Shown here: positions 19,297-29,693 of the stretch, in pieces
Numbering within the stretch: position 1 is the stretch's first letter
Layout of the letters: the number at the start of each line of letters is the position of its first letter
Source of the DNA: Comamonas flocculans
Lineage (GTDB): Bacteria > Pseudomonadota > Gammaproteobacteria > Burkholderiales > Burkholderiaceae_C
Length of the DNA stretch: 64,000 bases
NCBI RefSeq assembly: GCF_007954405.1
Contig: NZ_CP042344.1
Span: forward strand, 1,240,001-1,304,000
Direction of reading: 5' to 3'
Made by a program: the position numbers and the translations under genes
The notes under the pieces: generated by a model
The model's input: the letters and a program-made list of their open reading frames with translations, nothing else
What the model was told of the DNA's origin: nothing
Databases searched by the model: none

Positions 19297-19968
19297 TCAT
19301 GATCCGGCTTCGCGCTGCACCTCAGCCTGGAAATCGGCCTGGGCCAGCGCTTCCCAGCCCGGGTAATGCCGGCGAAAGTCGGCCAGCAACTCCGCCAGCG
19401 GCAGGTCGTCGAAGCTGCCGCGCTGGTGCACGTATTCCATGTGGCGCTGGCCGCTGCGGTCGAACGCGTGGTAGAGCGAATCGTGCACGCCGTCGAACTC
19501 CAGCGGCAGCAGGCCGAAGCGCTCGCACAGCCCGAGGTTGAATGCCGGCGTGGCCTTGCGCCAGGCGCCGTCCAGCCACAGCTCGGTGTAGCCGTGCCAG
19601 TAGAAGACGTCGGTCTGCATGGTGCGGCGCATGCGCTCGGTGCTCAGGTGGTTGCGCACGTCGGCAAAACCCAGGCGGGCGGCGATACCCGCGGCGCGCG
19701 CCGCCGCCGCCAGCAGCACCGCCTTGGGCACGCACCAGCCATAGCCCCGGGCCAGCACCGTGCTGGCGCGCATGCCCTGCAGGCTGAGGTCGATGCGGTA
19801 GGGGTCGTAGCGGAAGTCGTCGCGCACCGCCAGGTACAGCGCCACGGCGCGCTCGCGCGCACCATTGCCGCGCGCATGCTCGCGTGCGAAGGCCGCGACG
19901 GCCGGATGGTCGCTGTCGATCACGGCGGTGGGCCGCAGGTGCTCGGGGCGGGGGGCGTCGTGCTGCAT
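19297..19968 (-). CDS. Transglutaminase-like domain protein
   Basis: A 223-aa soluble protein with the transglutaminase/protease-like triad: the nucleophile in GYGWCVPKAVLLAA (Cys near residue 78), the His in FYWHGYTELWL near 125, and a following Pro/Asn-rich strand ATPAFNLGLC in place of a clear Asp. The opening YLAVRDDFRYDPYRIDLS is typical of the bacterial superfamily. The substrate is unknown; members act as peptidases or amidases. The gene is monocistronic. Confidence 0.85.
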   Translation of the reverse strand: MQHDAPRPEHLRPTAVIDSDHPAVAAFAREHARGNGARERAVALYLAVRDDFRYDPYRIDLSLQGMRASTVLARGYGWCVPKAVLLAAAARAAGIAARLGFADVRNHLSTERMRRTMQTDVFYWHGYTELWLDGAWRKATPAFNLGLCERFGLLPLEFDGVHDSLYHAFDRSGQRHMEYVHQRGSFDDLPLAELLADFRRHYPGWEALAQADFQAEVQREAGS

Positions 19969-20083
19969 GCGCGCACCTTAGCGCAAGCATGCCGGTGGCG
20001 GCGTTTTCCCGCACAATGGCGGCCCAAGGGGCGGCGGCACGCCAGCGCGCTTGCCCCGGCACCAGCAGGCGACGGGAGACAGA

Positions 20084-20479
20084 TTGACGGCCACGGGGTA
20101 TTTCAGCGCAGGCAGGCGGCGATGGTTCGCCGCCCTTTGCGCCTGCCTGTGGCTGCTGTACGCGGTGGCGGTGGCCTTCGCGCCGCTGCCGGCGCTGGCG
20201 CAGTCGGGGCTGCCGCCCTGGGCCGGCGACGTCTGCTCACAAAGCCACGGCGCGCCGCAGTCCCCTGCACCCGACCCGTCCACCTGTCCGCATGCCCTGT
20301 GTTGCCTGCCCGGCTGCAGCGCGCACCACGGCCCGCCCCTGCCGTCGACCGCGCTGGTGCTGCCCGGCGTGCAGACCGCCCAGCCCCTGCGGCGGGCGCA
20401 GGCCGATCCGGCGTGCCTGCCCGGAACCCGCTTCCTGCTCCTTGCCGCCCCGCGCGGGCCGCCCCCCACCTCGACCTGA
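20084..20479 (+). CDS. Small exported Cys/His-rich protein (DUF2946-like)
   Basis: About 131 aa with an N-terminal hydrophobic signal or anchor (WFAALCACLWLLYAVAVAFA) and a mature part holding CSQSHG and CPHALCCLPGCSAHHG, a cluster of Cys and His suited to metal binding. Position and composition match DUF2946-type proteins found next to copper genes, though the match is weak. The TTG start at 20084 is chosen because GGGAG lies 5 nt upstream; another TTG at 20051 would lengthen it by 11 residues. It leads a cluster with a TonB receptor, YcnI and CopC-CopD. Confidence 0.6.
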   Translation: MTATGYFSAGRRRWFAALCACLWLLYAVAVAFAPLPALAQSGLPPWAGDVCSQSHGAPQSPAPDPSTCPHALCCLPGCSAHHGPPLPSTALVLPGVQTAQPLRRAQADPACLPGTRFLLLAAPRGPPPTST

Positions 20480-20585
20480 GCCGGATTGCATTCGGCCGGG
20501 CGGCCGCGCGCAAGCCCAAGACCGTGCGCCAGCACGTCAACGCAAGCCCGCAGCCTCCTGCCGCCGAAAGCGAAATCCGCGCACC

Positions 20586-20603
20586 GCGAAGCGGCCGCTT
20601 CGC
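20586..20603. promoter_or_regulatory. 18-bp perfect palindrome upstream of the TonB receptor
   Basis: GCGAAGCGGCCGCTTCGC is perfectly self-complementary. It lies in the 244-bp gap between the Cys/His-rich gene and the receptor. No T-run follows, so it is more likely an operator or an RNA hairpin than an intrinsic terminator. Nothing else was recognised in this gap. Confidence 0.4.
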
Positions 20604-20723
20604 CATGCGCCCCCCGGCCGCCCGGCTCTGCCCGCAGCGCGGCCCGGGTGGCATCCGACGCGTTTTCATGCCCCGGGCGGACGCACCACCGTGCCCGCGC
20701 CCAGCCCGGTCGAGGAGAGTTTC

Positions 20724-22853
20724 ATGTGCCTGCATCCCATACCCCCCTGGCCCGCACCCGTCCGTCGGCGAGCGCCGGGCGTCGCCGCACTTGCGACGGC
20801 GCTGTGCGGCTTCGCCGCCTGCGCCGGTGCGCAGACACCCGCGCCCGACGCGGCCCCCACGCTGCCGGTGATGACGGTCACCGGCGCCGAGCCGGGATCG
20901 CCCGCCGCGCCCGGCACCGGTGCGCTGCGCCAGCGCATCGAGCAGACCGCCGGCTCGGTCGGTTTCATCGACAACGCCACGCTGGCGGACCGCTACCAGG
21001 CCAACCTGCGCGACGTGCTGCAGGATGCGCCCGGCGTGTTCACCCAGAGCCGCTACGGGCAGGAGCTGCGCCTGTCGATCCGCGGCTCGGGCATTGCGCG
21101 CGCCTACCACGTGCGCGGCATCGAGCTGCTGCAGGACGGCATCCCGACCAACCTGGCCGATGGCAGCGGCGACTTCTACGAGATCGATCCCATGGGTCTG
21201 CGCGCCACCGAGATCTACAAGGGCGGCAACGCGCTGGGGCTGGGCTCGTCCACCCTCGGCGGCGCGGTCAACTTCATCACCCCGACGGCCCGCACGGCGC
21301 TCGCGCCCAACATCGTGCAACTCTCGGGCGGCAGCTTCGGCAGCGGGCAGGTGAGCGGCCAGGTCTCGCGCGTGCGCGGCGATCTGGACTTCCTGCTCAA
21401 CGCCACCGTCACCCACGCCGACGGCTAGCGCGCGCACGAACGCGGCGACTACGGGCAATTCAACGCCAACCTCGGCTACCGGCTGGGCGCGGCGGCGGAG
21501 ACGCGCTTCTACCTGGGCGCGTACGACACGCGCCAGCGGCTGCCCGGCACGCTGAGCCTGAGGGACGCTCTGGCCGACCCGCGCCAGGCCGGCGCCGGCG
21601 TGGTGGCGCAGGACCAGGCGCGCGACATGCGCGTGCAGCGCCTGGCCAACCGCACCAGCCTGCCCTGGGGCGGCGGGCGCCTGGACGTGGACAGCTGGCT
21701 GATCCACACCGACATGTTCCACCCCATCTTCCAGGTGCTGACCACCAAGGGCAACACCTGGGGCATCGCGCCGCGCTATACCCGCGCCTGGCAGGCGGGT
21801 GGCATGCGCAACGAGGTGACCCTGGGCGCACGCCTGTACGCCGGCGACTATGAAGCGCTGCGCTTTGCCAACGCCGGCGGCGCCGCGGGCGCGCCCACGC
21901 TGGACTCGCGCCAGCGGGCGCTGAACCAGGAGGCCTATCTGGAGAACCGCACCTTCCTCACGCCGCAGCTGGCGCTGGTGGCAGGGCTGAAGGCGCTGCG
22001 CCACGAACGGCGCTACGACAACCGCGGCCTGCCGGGCGCCGGTGCGCCGAGCGGCGACGCCGCCATCTACAGCGGGCTGAACCCCAGAGTCGGCCTGCTG
22101 TGGCAGCCGCGCCCGCAGCTGCAGGTGTTCGCCAATCTCACGCGCAGCCAGGACGTGCCCGACTTCACCGACCTGACGCAGACCTTCGGCGCCACCAGCC
22201 GCTTCGTGCCGCTGGCCGCGCAGCGCGCCTGGACGGCCGAGATCGGCACGCGCGGCAGCCACGGGCCGCTGCGCTGGGACCTGAGCTACTACCGCTCGCA
22301 GGTGCGCGGCGAGCTGCTGCAGTACAGCGTGAACCCCGCGGTGCCCGCCGCCACCTTCAACGCCGGACGCACGCTGCACCAGGGGGTGGAGCTGGGCGCC
22401 ACGCTGGAGCTGGCGCGCAACCTGCTTGCGGACCACGCCGGCGACAGGCTGGTGCTGCAGCAGACCTGGAACTGGAGCGACTTGCGCTTCCAGTGTGACG
22501 CGCAGCATGGCAACGGCGCCATCCCCGGCCTGCCGCGCCACCTGTTGCGCACCACACTCAGCTACAGGCGCGCCGACGGCTTCTACGTCACGCCCACGCT
22601 GGACTGGGTACCCGGCGGCGCCTGGGTGGACTATGCCAACACGCTGAAGACGCCCGGCTACGCATTGCTGGGACTGAAGCTGGGCGCGACACTGCGCGAC
22701 GGCCTGTCGTTCTACGTGGACTTGCGCAACCTCACCAACCGGCGCTACGTGGCCGACTTCGCGCCGGTGCTCGACGCCCGCGCCGCGCCGGTCAATACCT
22801 TTTATCCCGGCACGGGGCGCAGCCTGCACGCCGGCATGCGTTATGAATTCTGA
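20724..22853 (+). pseudogene. TonB-dependent outer-membrane receptor interrupted by an amber codon
   Basis: Encodes a signal peptide, a plug domain (TLADRYQANLRDVLQDAPGV, then LRLSIRGSGIARAYHVRG and GNALGLGSSTLGGAVNFITP) and a full beta-barrel ending MRYEF, the expected C-terminal aromatic. Codon 235 (21426-21428) is TAG. On both sides the same frame continues as receptor sequence (NATVTHADG before, RAHERGDYGQFNANLGYR after), so a single base change from a Tyr or Trp codon explains it. Without the stop it would be 709 aa. GAGGAGAG precedes the ATG. The receptor is FecA-like in its plug; the neighbouring YcnI and CopC-CopD suggest copper or a metallophore as cargo. It could be a pseudogene, a sequencing error or a suppressed stop. 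Confidence 0.85.
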
Positions 22854-22883
22854 ACACCCGCTCACCCACGCAAGGAGCCAGCC

Positions 22884-23429
22884 ATGAGCCTTCCCACCAT
22901 CCGCACCGCGGCCCTCGCCGCCCCGTCTTTGCTGGCCGGCGCACTGCTGTGCGCCAGCACCGCGCAGGCGCACGTGACGCTGCAGACCCCCCAGGCGCAG
23001 GCCGGCAGCGGCTACAAGGCGGTGCTGCGCCTGCCCCACGGCTGCAAGGGTTCGGCCACGGTGCGCGTGAGCGTGCAGATCCCCGCCGGCGTCATCGCGG
23101 TCAAGCCCCAGCCCAAGCCGGGCTGGCAGATCGAGATCCAACGCGGCAAATACGCGCAGGCCTACCGCTACCACGGCGCGCAGCTGAGCGAGGGGGTGCG
23201 CACACTCACCTGGTCCGGCGGGCCGCTGCCCGATGCCTATTACGACGAGTTCGTCTTCAGCAGCCAGATCGCCTCGTCGCTGCCGCCGGGCACGGTGCTG
23301 TACTTCCCGGTGGTGCAGACCTGCGAGCAGGGCGTGCAGCGGTGGATAGAAATCCCCGCCGACGGCCAGGCCGCACGGCCCGAAATGCCCGCGCCCGCGC
23401 TGAAAGTGACGGGTGGAGAAGGGCAATGA
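22884..23429 (+). CDS. YcnI family copper-associated protein (DUF1775)
   Basis: A 181-aa periplasmic protein. The signal peptide ends near AQA, and the mature chain begins with His (HVTLQTPQAQAGSGYKAV), the terminal His used for copper in YcnI proteins. The usual acidic residue in the next segment appears to be Gln here, so metal affinity may differ. Later motifs WQIEIQRGK, SGGPLPDAYYDEFVF and PVVQTCEQG are family-typical. Its stop overlaps the ATG of the CopC-CopD gene (ATGA), so the two are translationally coupled. Confidence 0.9.
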   Translation: MSLPTIRTAALAAPSLLAGALLCASTAQAHVTLQTPQAQAGSGYKAVLRLPHGCKGSATVRVSVQIPAGVIAVKPQPKPGWQIEIQRGKYAQAYRYHGAQLSEGVRTLTWSGGPLPDAYYDEFVFSSQIASSLPPGTVLYFPVVQTCEQGVQRWIEIPADGQAARPEMPAPALKVTGGEGQ

Positions 23430-25081
23430 GCGTGGCCGCGGCCGCGGGCGGCAGCGTCGGCGGGCGGACCAGCCCGGTGCGGCGGCTGCTGGCTCTGGCC
23501 CTCGTGCTCGCGCTGCTGCTGGCGGGCGGGCGGGCGCTGGCGCACGCCTCCCTGGTGCATGCCGAACCGGCCAACGCCAGCGTGCTGGCGCAGGCGCCCG
23601 CGAACGCCACGCTGCTCTTCAATGAAGACGTCACGCCCACCCGCATCGAGCTCGTCGACGCCGACGGCCACGCCAGCGCGCCCCCTGCCGTGCATGCCGA
23701 GGGGGCCACGCTCACGGTGCAGTTGCCCGCGCTCGGCCAGGGCAGCCACGCGCTGGCCTGGCATGTGGTGTCCGCCGACGGGCATCCGGTCAGCGGCGTG
23801 CTGGCGTTTTCGATCGGCACGCCCGGGGTCGCGCCGTCGGCAGGCGCAACCGCAGCGCACATGCCCAGGACGCTGGCCGCGGCCATCTGGCTGGCGCGCG
23901 TCGCGGTGTATCTGGGGCTTTTCTTCGGCGTCGGCGGCGTGTTCTTTCGCGCCTGGGTGGCCGATGGTGCACAGAACCCCGGCCGCCCACCGCCTGCCGT
24001 CGGCGTGGCGCTCTTCATCGGCTTGGCCGGCGTCTGTCTGGCCCCCGGCCTGCAAGGCGCCGACATGCTGGGCCTGGACGCGGCCCGGGGCCTGAGCGCG
24101 CAGGCCTGGCGGACCGGCGCCGCCAGCCCCTACGGTCTGACGCTGGCGCTGGCGGCGGCCGCACTGCTGCTCGCCGGGCTCACCCGCCATCTGCCTGGGC
24201 GGGGCGCGGCGCGCGCCGTGAGCCTGCTGGCGCTGGCCTGCACCGGGCTGGCGCTGGCAGCCAGCGGCCATGCCAGCACCGCGCCGCCGCAGTGGGCCAC
24301 ACGCCCCGCGGTCTGGCTGCATGGCGTGGCGGCCACGCTGTGGCTGGGCGCGCTGCTGCCGCTGGCGCAGGCGCTGCGCCGGGGCGACACCGCCGCCCTG
24401 CGCACACTGGCCCGTTTTTCGCGCTGGATCGTCTATCCGCTGGTGGTGCTGGTGGGCGCGGGGGTGCTGCTGGCGTCGGTGCAGCTCGGACGCCCCGGCG
24501 CCCTGCTCACGACCGACTACGGCCGGGTGCTGGCGCTCAAGCTCGCGCTGGTGGCGGCGCTGCTGCTGCTGGCCGCCTGGCACCGCTGGCAGCTGACGGG
24601 CGCGGTGCTGCAGGGGCAAACGGGCGCGGCGCGGCGCCTGCGCCGCTCCATCGCGGTGGAGGCGGTGCTGGTGCTGGCCGTGCTCGCGGTGGTGGGGCTG
24701 TGGCGTTTCACGCCGCCGCCGCGCGCGCTGGCGCAGGCCGCGCAGGCCGCGGACAGCCCCCAGGTGCTGCGGCTGCATGGCGCGCGTGCCATGGCCGAGC
24801 TGCGGCTCAGCCCCGCGCGCGTCGGGCCGGTCTCGATCACGGCGGCCATCGACGATGGCGCCTCGGACGCGCTCGCCGCGCAGGCGGTGCAATTCACGCT
24901 CTCCAACCCCGCGGCGGGCATAGCCTCGCTGCGGGCTGACGCCCAACCCCTGTCCGACGGTCGCTGGCGTGCGCCGGCGGTGCTGGTCCCGGTGGCCGGA
25001 CTCTGGGACGTGCGCGTGGACATTCTGCTCGACGAATTCACCCAGCTCAGCCTGCAGGGCAGCGTTCGTATCCAGCGCTGA
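23426..25081 (+). CDS. CopC-CopD fusion, copper uptake/resistance protein
   Basis: A 551-aa fusion. After a signal peptide ending RALA the CopC domain starts [15 protein letters not shown] with its N-terminal His and carries the second copper site [11 protein letters not shown]. From about residue 150 a CopD membrane domain with about eight helices follows, including a GHAST-type His in the membrane region. The C-terminal ~110 residues form a further soluble domain ([15 protein letters not shown]) like those of YcnJ proteins. Such fusions move copper across the inner membrane. It is the last gene of the cluster with the TonB receptor and YcnI. Confidence 0.9.
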   Translation: MSVAAAAGGSVGGRTSPVRRLLALALVLALLLAGGRALAHASLVHAEPANASVLAQAPANATLLFNEDVTPTRIELVDADGHASAPPAVHAEGATLTVQLPALGQGSHALAWHVVSADGHPVSGVLAFSIGTPGVAPSAGATAAHMPRTLAAAIWLARVAVYLGLFFGVGGVFFRAWVADGAQNPGRPPPAVGVALFIGLAGVCLAPGLQGADMLGLDAARGLSAQAWRTGAASPYGLTLALAAAALLLAGLTRHLPGRGAARAVSLLALACTGLALAASGHASTAPPQWATRPAVWLHGVAATLWLGALLPLAQALRRGDTAALRTLARFSRWIVYPLVVLVGAGVLLASVQLGRPGALLTTDYGRVLALKLALVAALLLLAAWHRWQLTGAVLQGQTGAARRLRRSIAVEAVLVLAVLAVVGLWRFTPPPRALAQAAQAADSPQVLRLHGARAMAELRLSPARVGPVSITAAIDDGASDALAAQAVQFTLSNPAAGIASLRADAQPLSDGRWRAPAVLVPVAGLWDVRVDILLDEFTQLSLQGSVRIQR

Positions 25082-25116
25082 GCGCCCGCCCGCCCCGGCG
25101 GGCTGGCCTGCCCTGC

Positions 25117-25122
25117 GACAAT
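25117..25122 (+). promoter_or_regulatory. Candidate -10 box (GACAAT) of hemE
   Basis: GACAAT ends 6 nt before the hemE ATG, too close for a normal leader with a ribosome binding site. If it is a -10 element, the mRNA is leaderless or nearly so. Positional inference. Confidence 0.4.
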
Positions 25123-25128
25123 CGCCGG

Positions 25129-26232
25129 ATGACCTCCCCCTTCCCTGCGCTGAAAAACGACCGCTTCCTGCGCGCCTGCTGGCGCCAGGCCACCGACACC
25201 ACGCCCGTGTGGCTGATGCGCCAGGCCGGCCGCTACCTGCCCGAATACCGCGCCACGCGCGCCAGGGCAGGCAGCTTCATGGGGCTGGCCACCAACGTGG
25301 ACTACGCCACCGAAGTCACCCTGCAGCCCCTGGAGCGCTTCGCGCTGGACGCGGCCATCCTGTTTTCCGACATCCTCACGGTGCCCGACGCCATGGGCCT
25401 GGGCCTGAGCTTTGCCGAGGGCGAGGGCCCGCGTTTTGCCCATGCGATACGCGACGAGGCCGACGTGGCGCGCCTGGCCGTGCCCGACCTGGACAAGCTG
25501 CGCTACGTGTTCGACGCCGTCACGAGCATCCGCAAGGCGCTCCATGGCCGCGTGCCGCTGATCGGCTTTTCCGGCAGCCCCTGGACCCTGGCCTGCTACA
25601 TGGTGGAAGGGCGCGGCTCGCAGGACTACCGCCAGATCAAGACCATGATGTACGCCCGCCCCGACCTGATGCACCGCATCCTGCAGGTCAATGCCGAGGC
25701 GGTGGCCGGCTACCTGAACGCGCAGATCGACGCCGGCGCCCAGGCGGTGATGGTGTTCGACAGCTGGGGCGGCGTGCTGGCCGATGGGGCCTTCCAGGCC
25801 TTCAGCCTGGCCTATACGCAAAGAGTGCTCGCGCTGCTGCAGCGCACCGGAGCGGACGGCGCGCCGGTGCCGCGCATCGTCTTCACCAAGGGCGGCGGCC
25901 TGTGGCTTGATGACATGCGCGCGCTGGACTGCGAGGTGCTGGGCCTGGACTGGACGGTGAACCTGGCTCGTGCCCGCGCGCTGGTGGGCGACGTCAAGGC
26001 CCTGCAGGGCAACATCGACCCCAACGTGCTGTTCGCCCCGCCCGAGGCCATCGCCGGCCAGGTGCGCGCGGTACTGGACAGCTTTGGCCCCGTGCCCGCC
26101 GAAGGCAGCGGCCCCAGCCAGATCTTCAACCTGGGCCACGGTATCAGCCAGCACACCCCGCCCGAGCATGTGAGCACGCTGGTGGACACGGTGCACGAAT
26201 ACGGCAAAACGCTGCGCAAACCCCTGGGTTAA
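25129..26232 (+). CDS. hemE: Uroporphyrinogen decarboxylase
   Basis: Converts uroporphyrinogen III to coproporphyrinogen III in heme synthesis. The signature [11 protein letters not shown] near residue 29 and [17 protein letters not shown] near 76 are intact, as are [16 protein letters not shown] and [13 protein letters not shown]. The length of 367 aa is normal. The stop codon lies in a 10-bp palindrome GGGTTAACCC. The gene is followed by a 300-bp gap with DnaA boxes and then priA. Confidence 0.97.
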   Translation: MTSPFPALKNDRFLRACWRQATDTTPVWLMRQAGRYLPEYRATRARAGSFMGLATNVDYATEVTLQPLERFALDAAILFSDILTVPDAMGLGLSFAEGEGPRFAHAIRDEADVARLAVPDLDKLRYVFDAVTSIRKALHGRVPLIGFSGSPWTLACYMVEGRGSQDYRQIKTMMYARPDLMHRILQVNAEAVAGYLNAQIDAGAQAVMVFDSWGGVLADGAFQAFSLAYTQRVLALLQRTGADGAPVPRIVFTKGGGLWLDDMRALDCEVLGLDWTVNLARARALVGDVKALQGNIDPNVLFAPPEAIAGQVRAVLDSFGPVPAEGSGPSQIFNLGHGISQHTPPEHVSTLVDTVHEYGKTLRKPLG

Positions 26233-26240
26233 CCCGAGTC

Positions 26241-26269
26241 TTGACAGACGCCGGGGAAGGACTTATGCA
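26241..26269 (+). promoter_or_regulatory. Candidate sigma-70 promoter upstream of priA
   Basis: A perfect -35 TTGACA (26241-26246), a 17-nt spacer and TATGCA (26264-26269) as the -10 lie at the start of the hemE-priA gap. The -10 overlaps a DnaA-box match (26263-26271), which would allow DnaA-dependent repression. Confidence 0.5.
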
Positions 26270-26460
26270 CAAAAAAAGCGTAGCGGCCTGCACTGGGCAG
26301 TCCGCCGGACCGGATTCGGCTGTGCAAGCTAAGTGCCTGATTTGAAAGACTTTTCCAAACTGCCTGTTTTCCATGCAAAACCGCTGGACCCAGCAAACAT
26401 GCGCCATGGCGGCGGTTGGCCGCAAGATACCCACAAAGTTATCCACAGCGGCCGTGGATA
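26263..26460. promoter_or_regulatory. DnaA-box cluster between hemE and priA
   Basis: Two exact matches to TTWTNCACA occur, TTATGCACA (26263-26271) and TTATCCACA (26439-26447). They come with an approximate direct copy ATACCCACA (26427-26435) and an approximate inverted copy CCGTGGATA (26452-26460). The last three lie within 34 bp. A locally AT-richer stretch occupies 26336-26390. No gene was found in the 300-bp gap (26233-26532). Confidence 0.55.
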
Positions 26461-26514
26461 GTCGGAAAAGGCCACGCAATTCAAGCACTTGCAGGCCTTT
26501 TTGAAGTCGTAACT

Positions 26515-26532
26515 CAATAGCAGCAGAGCGCT

Positions 26533-26541
<9 letters not shown>
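26515..26541 (+). repeat. Dispersed element, partial copy D at the priA start
   Basis: CAATAGCAGCAGAGCGC followed by TTTGTCCACC resembles the first half of the element. The priA TTG start codon (26533-26535) lies inside it. The copy is short and degenerate, so confidence is lower than for the others. Confidence 0.45.
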
Positions 26542-28656
<2,115 letters not shown>

Positions 28657-28687
28657 GCCGGGGCCGGCGCCCGGCTTCAGGGCCCGG

Positions 28688-29638
28688 TCAGACCAGCCAG
28701 GCCACGAGCGCCGAAAAGCTCAGGAAGGCCAGCGCGGTGCTCACCAGGATGATGTGCGCCACCCGCCCGGTGTGCGCACCAAAGCGCTCCACCAGCATGG
28801 CCACGTTGCTCGCGCTGGGCAGGGCCGCCACCAGCACCAGCACGACCAGGGTCGCGGGCGCCAGCGCCAGGCCCAGACGCATCGCCAGCCAGCCGCCGGC
28901 CCAGACCAGCGCCGGATGCACCAGCAGCTTGACCAGCGCCAGCGGCAGGTATTCGCGTGGCGCCACCGCCTCGTGGCGGTCCAGCTGCGAGCGCGCCAGC
29001 ACCGCCCCGATGGTGAACAGCGCCACCGGCGAGGCGGCATCGGCCAACATGGCCACGCTGCGCTCCAGTGGCGCCCACAAGCGCCAGCCCCAGGCCGAGG
29101 CCATGGCGCCCAGCGCTATCGAAATCGGCAGCGGATTGGCCGCCACGCCGCGCAGCGCCTGACGCAGCGCCGCCGCCATGCCCTGCATGCCGCCCACGCC
29201 CAGGCGCGACAAGGCCACGCACAGCGAGGAGGTCAGGCACATGTCGACCGCGATCGTCAGGATCACCGGGCCCGCGCTGTGCGGCCCGACCAGCGCCACC
29301 AGCAGCGGCACGCCCATGAAACCGGAGTTCGGAAAGGCCGTCACCAGCGCGGCGAACGAAGCGTCGCTCCAGCCCCAGCGCCGGCGCGTCAGCGCCACCG
29401 TGGCCGCCACCAGCACCAGCGCGACGCCGAAATACACACCCGCCGCCACAGGGTCCAGCAGCTGCGCCAGCGGCGTGCCCGCTCCAAAACGATAGAGCAG
29501 GCAGGGCAGCGCGAAATACAGCACGAAGGTGTTGAGCCCGGCGATGGCCGAGAGCGGCACCACGCGCAGGCGCGCCGCGAGCCAGCCGCAGAGCACGAGC
29601 GCGAAGAACGGGAAGGTGACGGCAAGGACGGCGAACAC
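28688..29638 (-). CDS. AEC family (auxin efflux carrier) permease
   Basis: A 316-aa inner-membrane protein with about ten helices in two inverted halves. Family motifs include LNTFVLYFALPCLLYRFG near the N-terminus and GFMGVPLLVAL in the middle. AEC members export or import organic acids such as malonate or malate; the substrate here is unknown. The start is GTG at 29638 because a GACAAT box (29647-29652, minus strand) lies just upstream and longer frames have no membrane character. It is divergent from rep. Confidence 0.88.
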   Translation of the reverse strand: MFAVLAVTFPFFALVLCGWLAARLRVVPLSAIAGLNTFVLYFALPCLLYRFGAGTPLAQLLDPVAAGVYFGVALVLVAATVALTRRRWGWSDASFAALVTAFPNSGFMGVPLLVALVGPHSAGPVILTIAVDMCLTSSLCVALSRLGVGGMQGMAAALRQALRGVAANPLPISIALGAMASAWGWRLWAPLERSVAMLADAASPVALFTIGAVLARSQLDRHEAVAPREYLPLALVKLLVHPALVWAGGWLAMRLGLALAPATLVVLVLVAALPSASNVAMLVERFGAHTGRVAHIILVSTALAFLSFSALVAWLV

Positions 29639-29693
29639 GGTGGGCGATTGTCGCAGTCGCCGCACTCGTATGATTGGCGGTTTTTCGCCCAGC
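29639..29693. promoter_or_regulatory. Divergent promoter region AEC permease / rep
   Basis: A 55-bp gap. On the minus strand GACAAT (29647-29652) ends 8 nt before the permease GTG; on the plus strand TATGAT (29669-29674) precedes the rep ATG by 19 nt. The two -10-like boxes are about 17 bp apart, so the promoters would compete. Confidence 0.5.

Noticed and set aside
26233..26532. Chromosomal replication origin between hemE and priA
   Set aside because: DnaA boxes are present, but there is no dnaA, dnaN, rpmH or gidA nearby, few boxes, and no clear repeated AT-rich unwinding element. The Caulobacter-like hemE neighbourhood is not enough.
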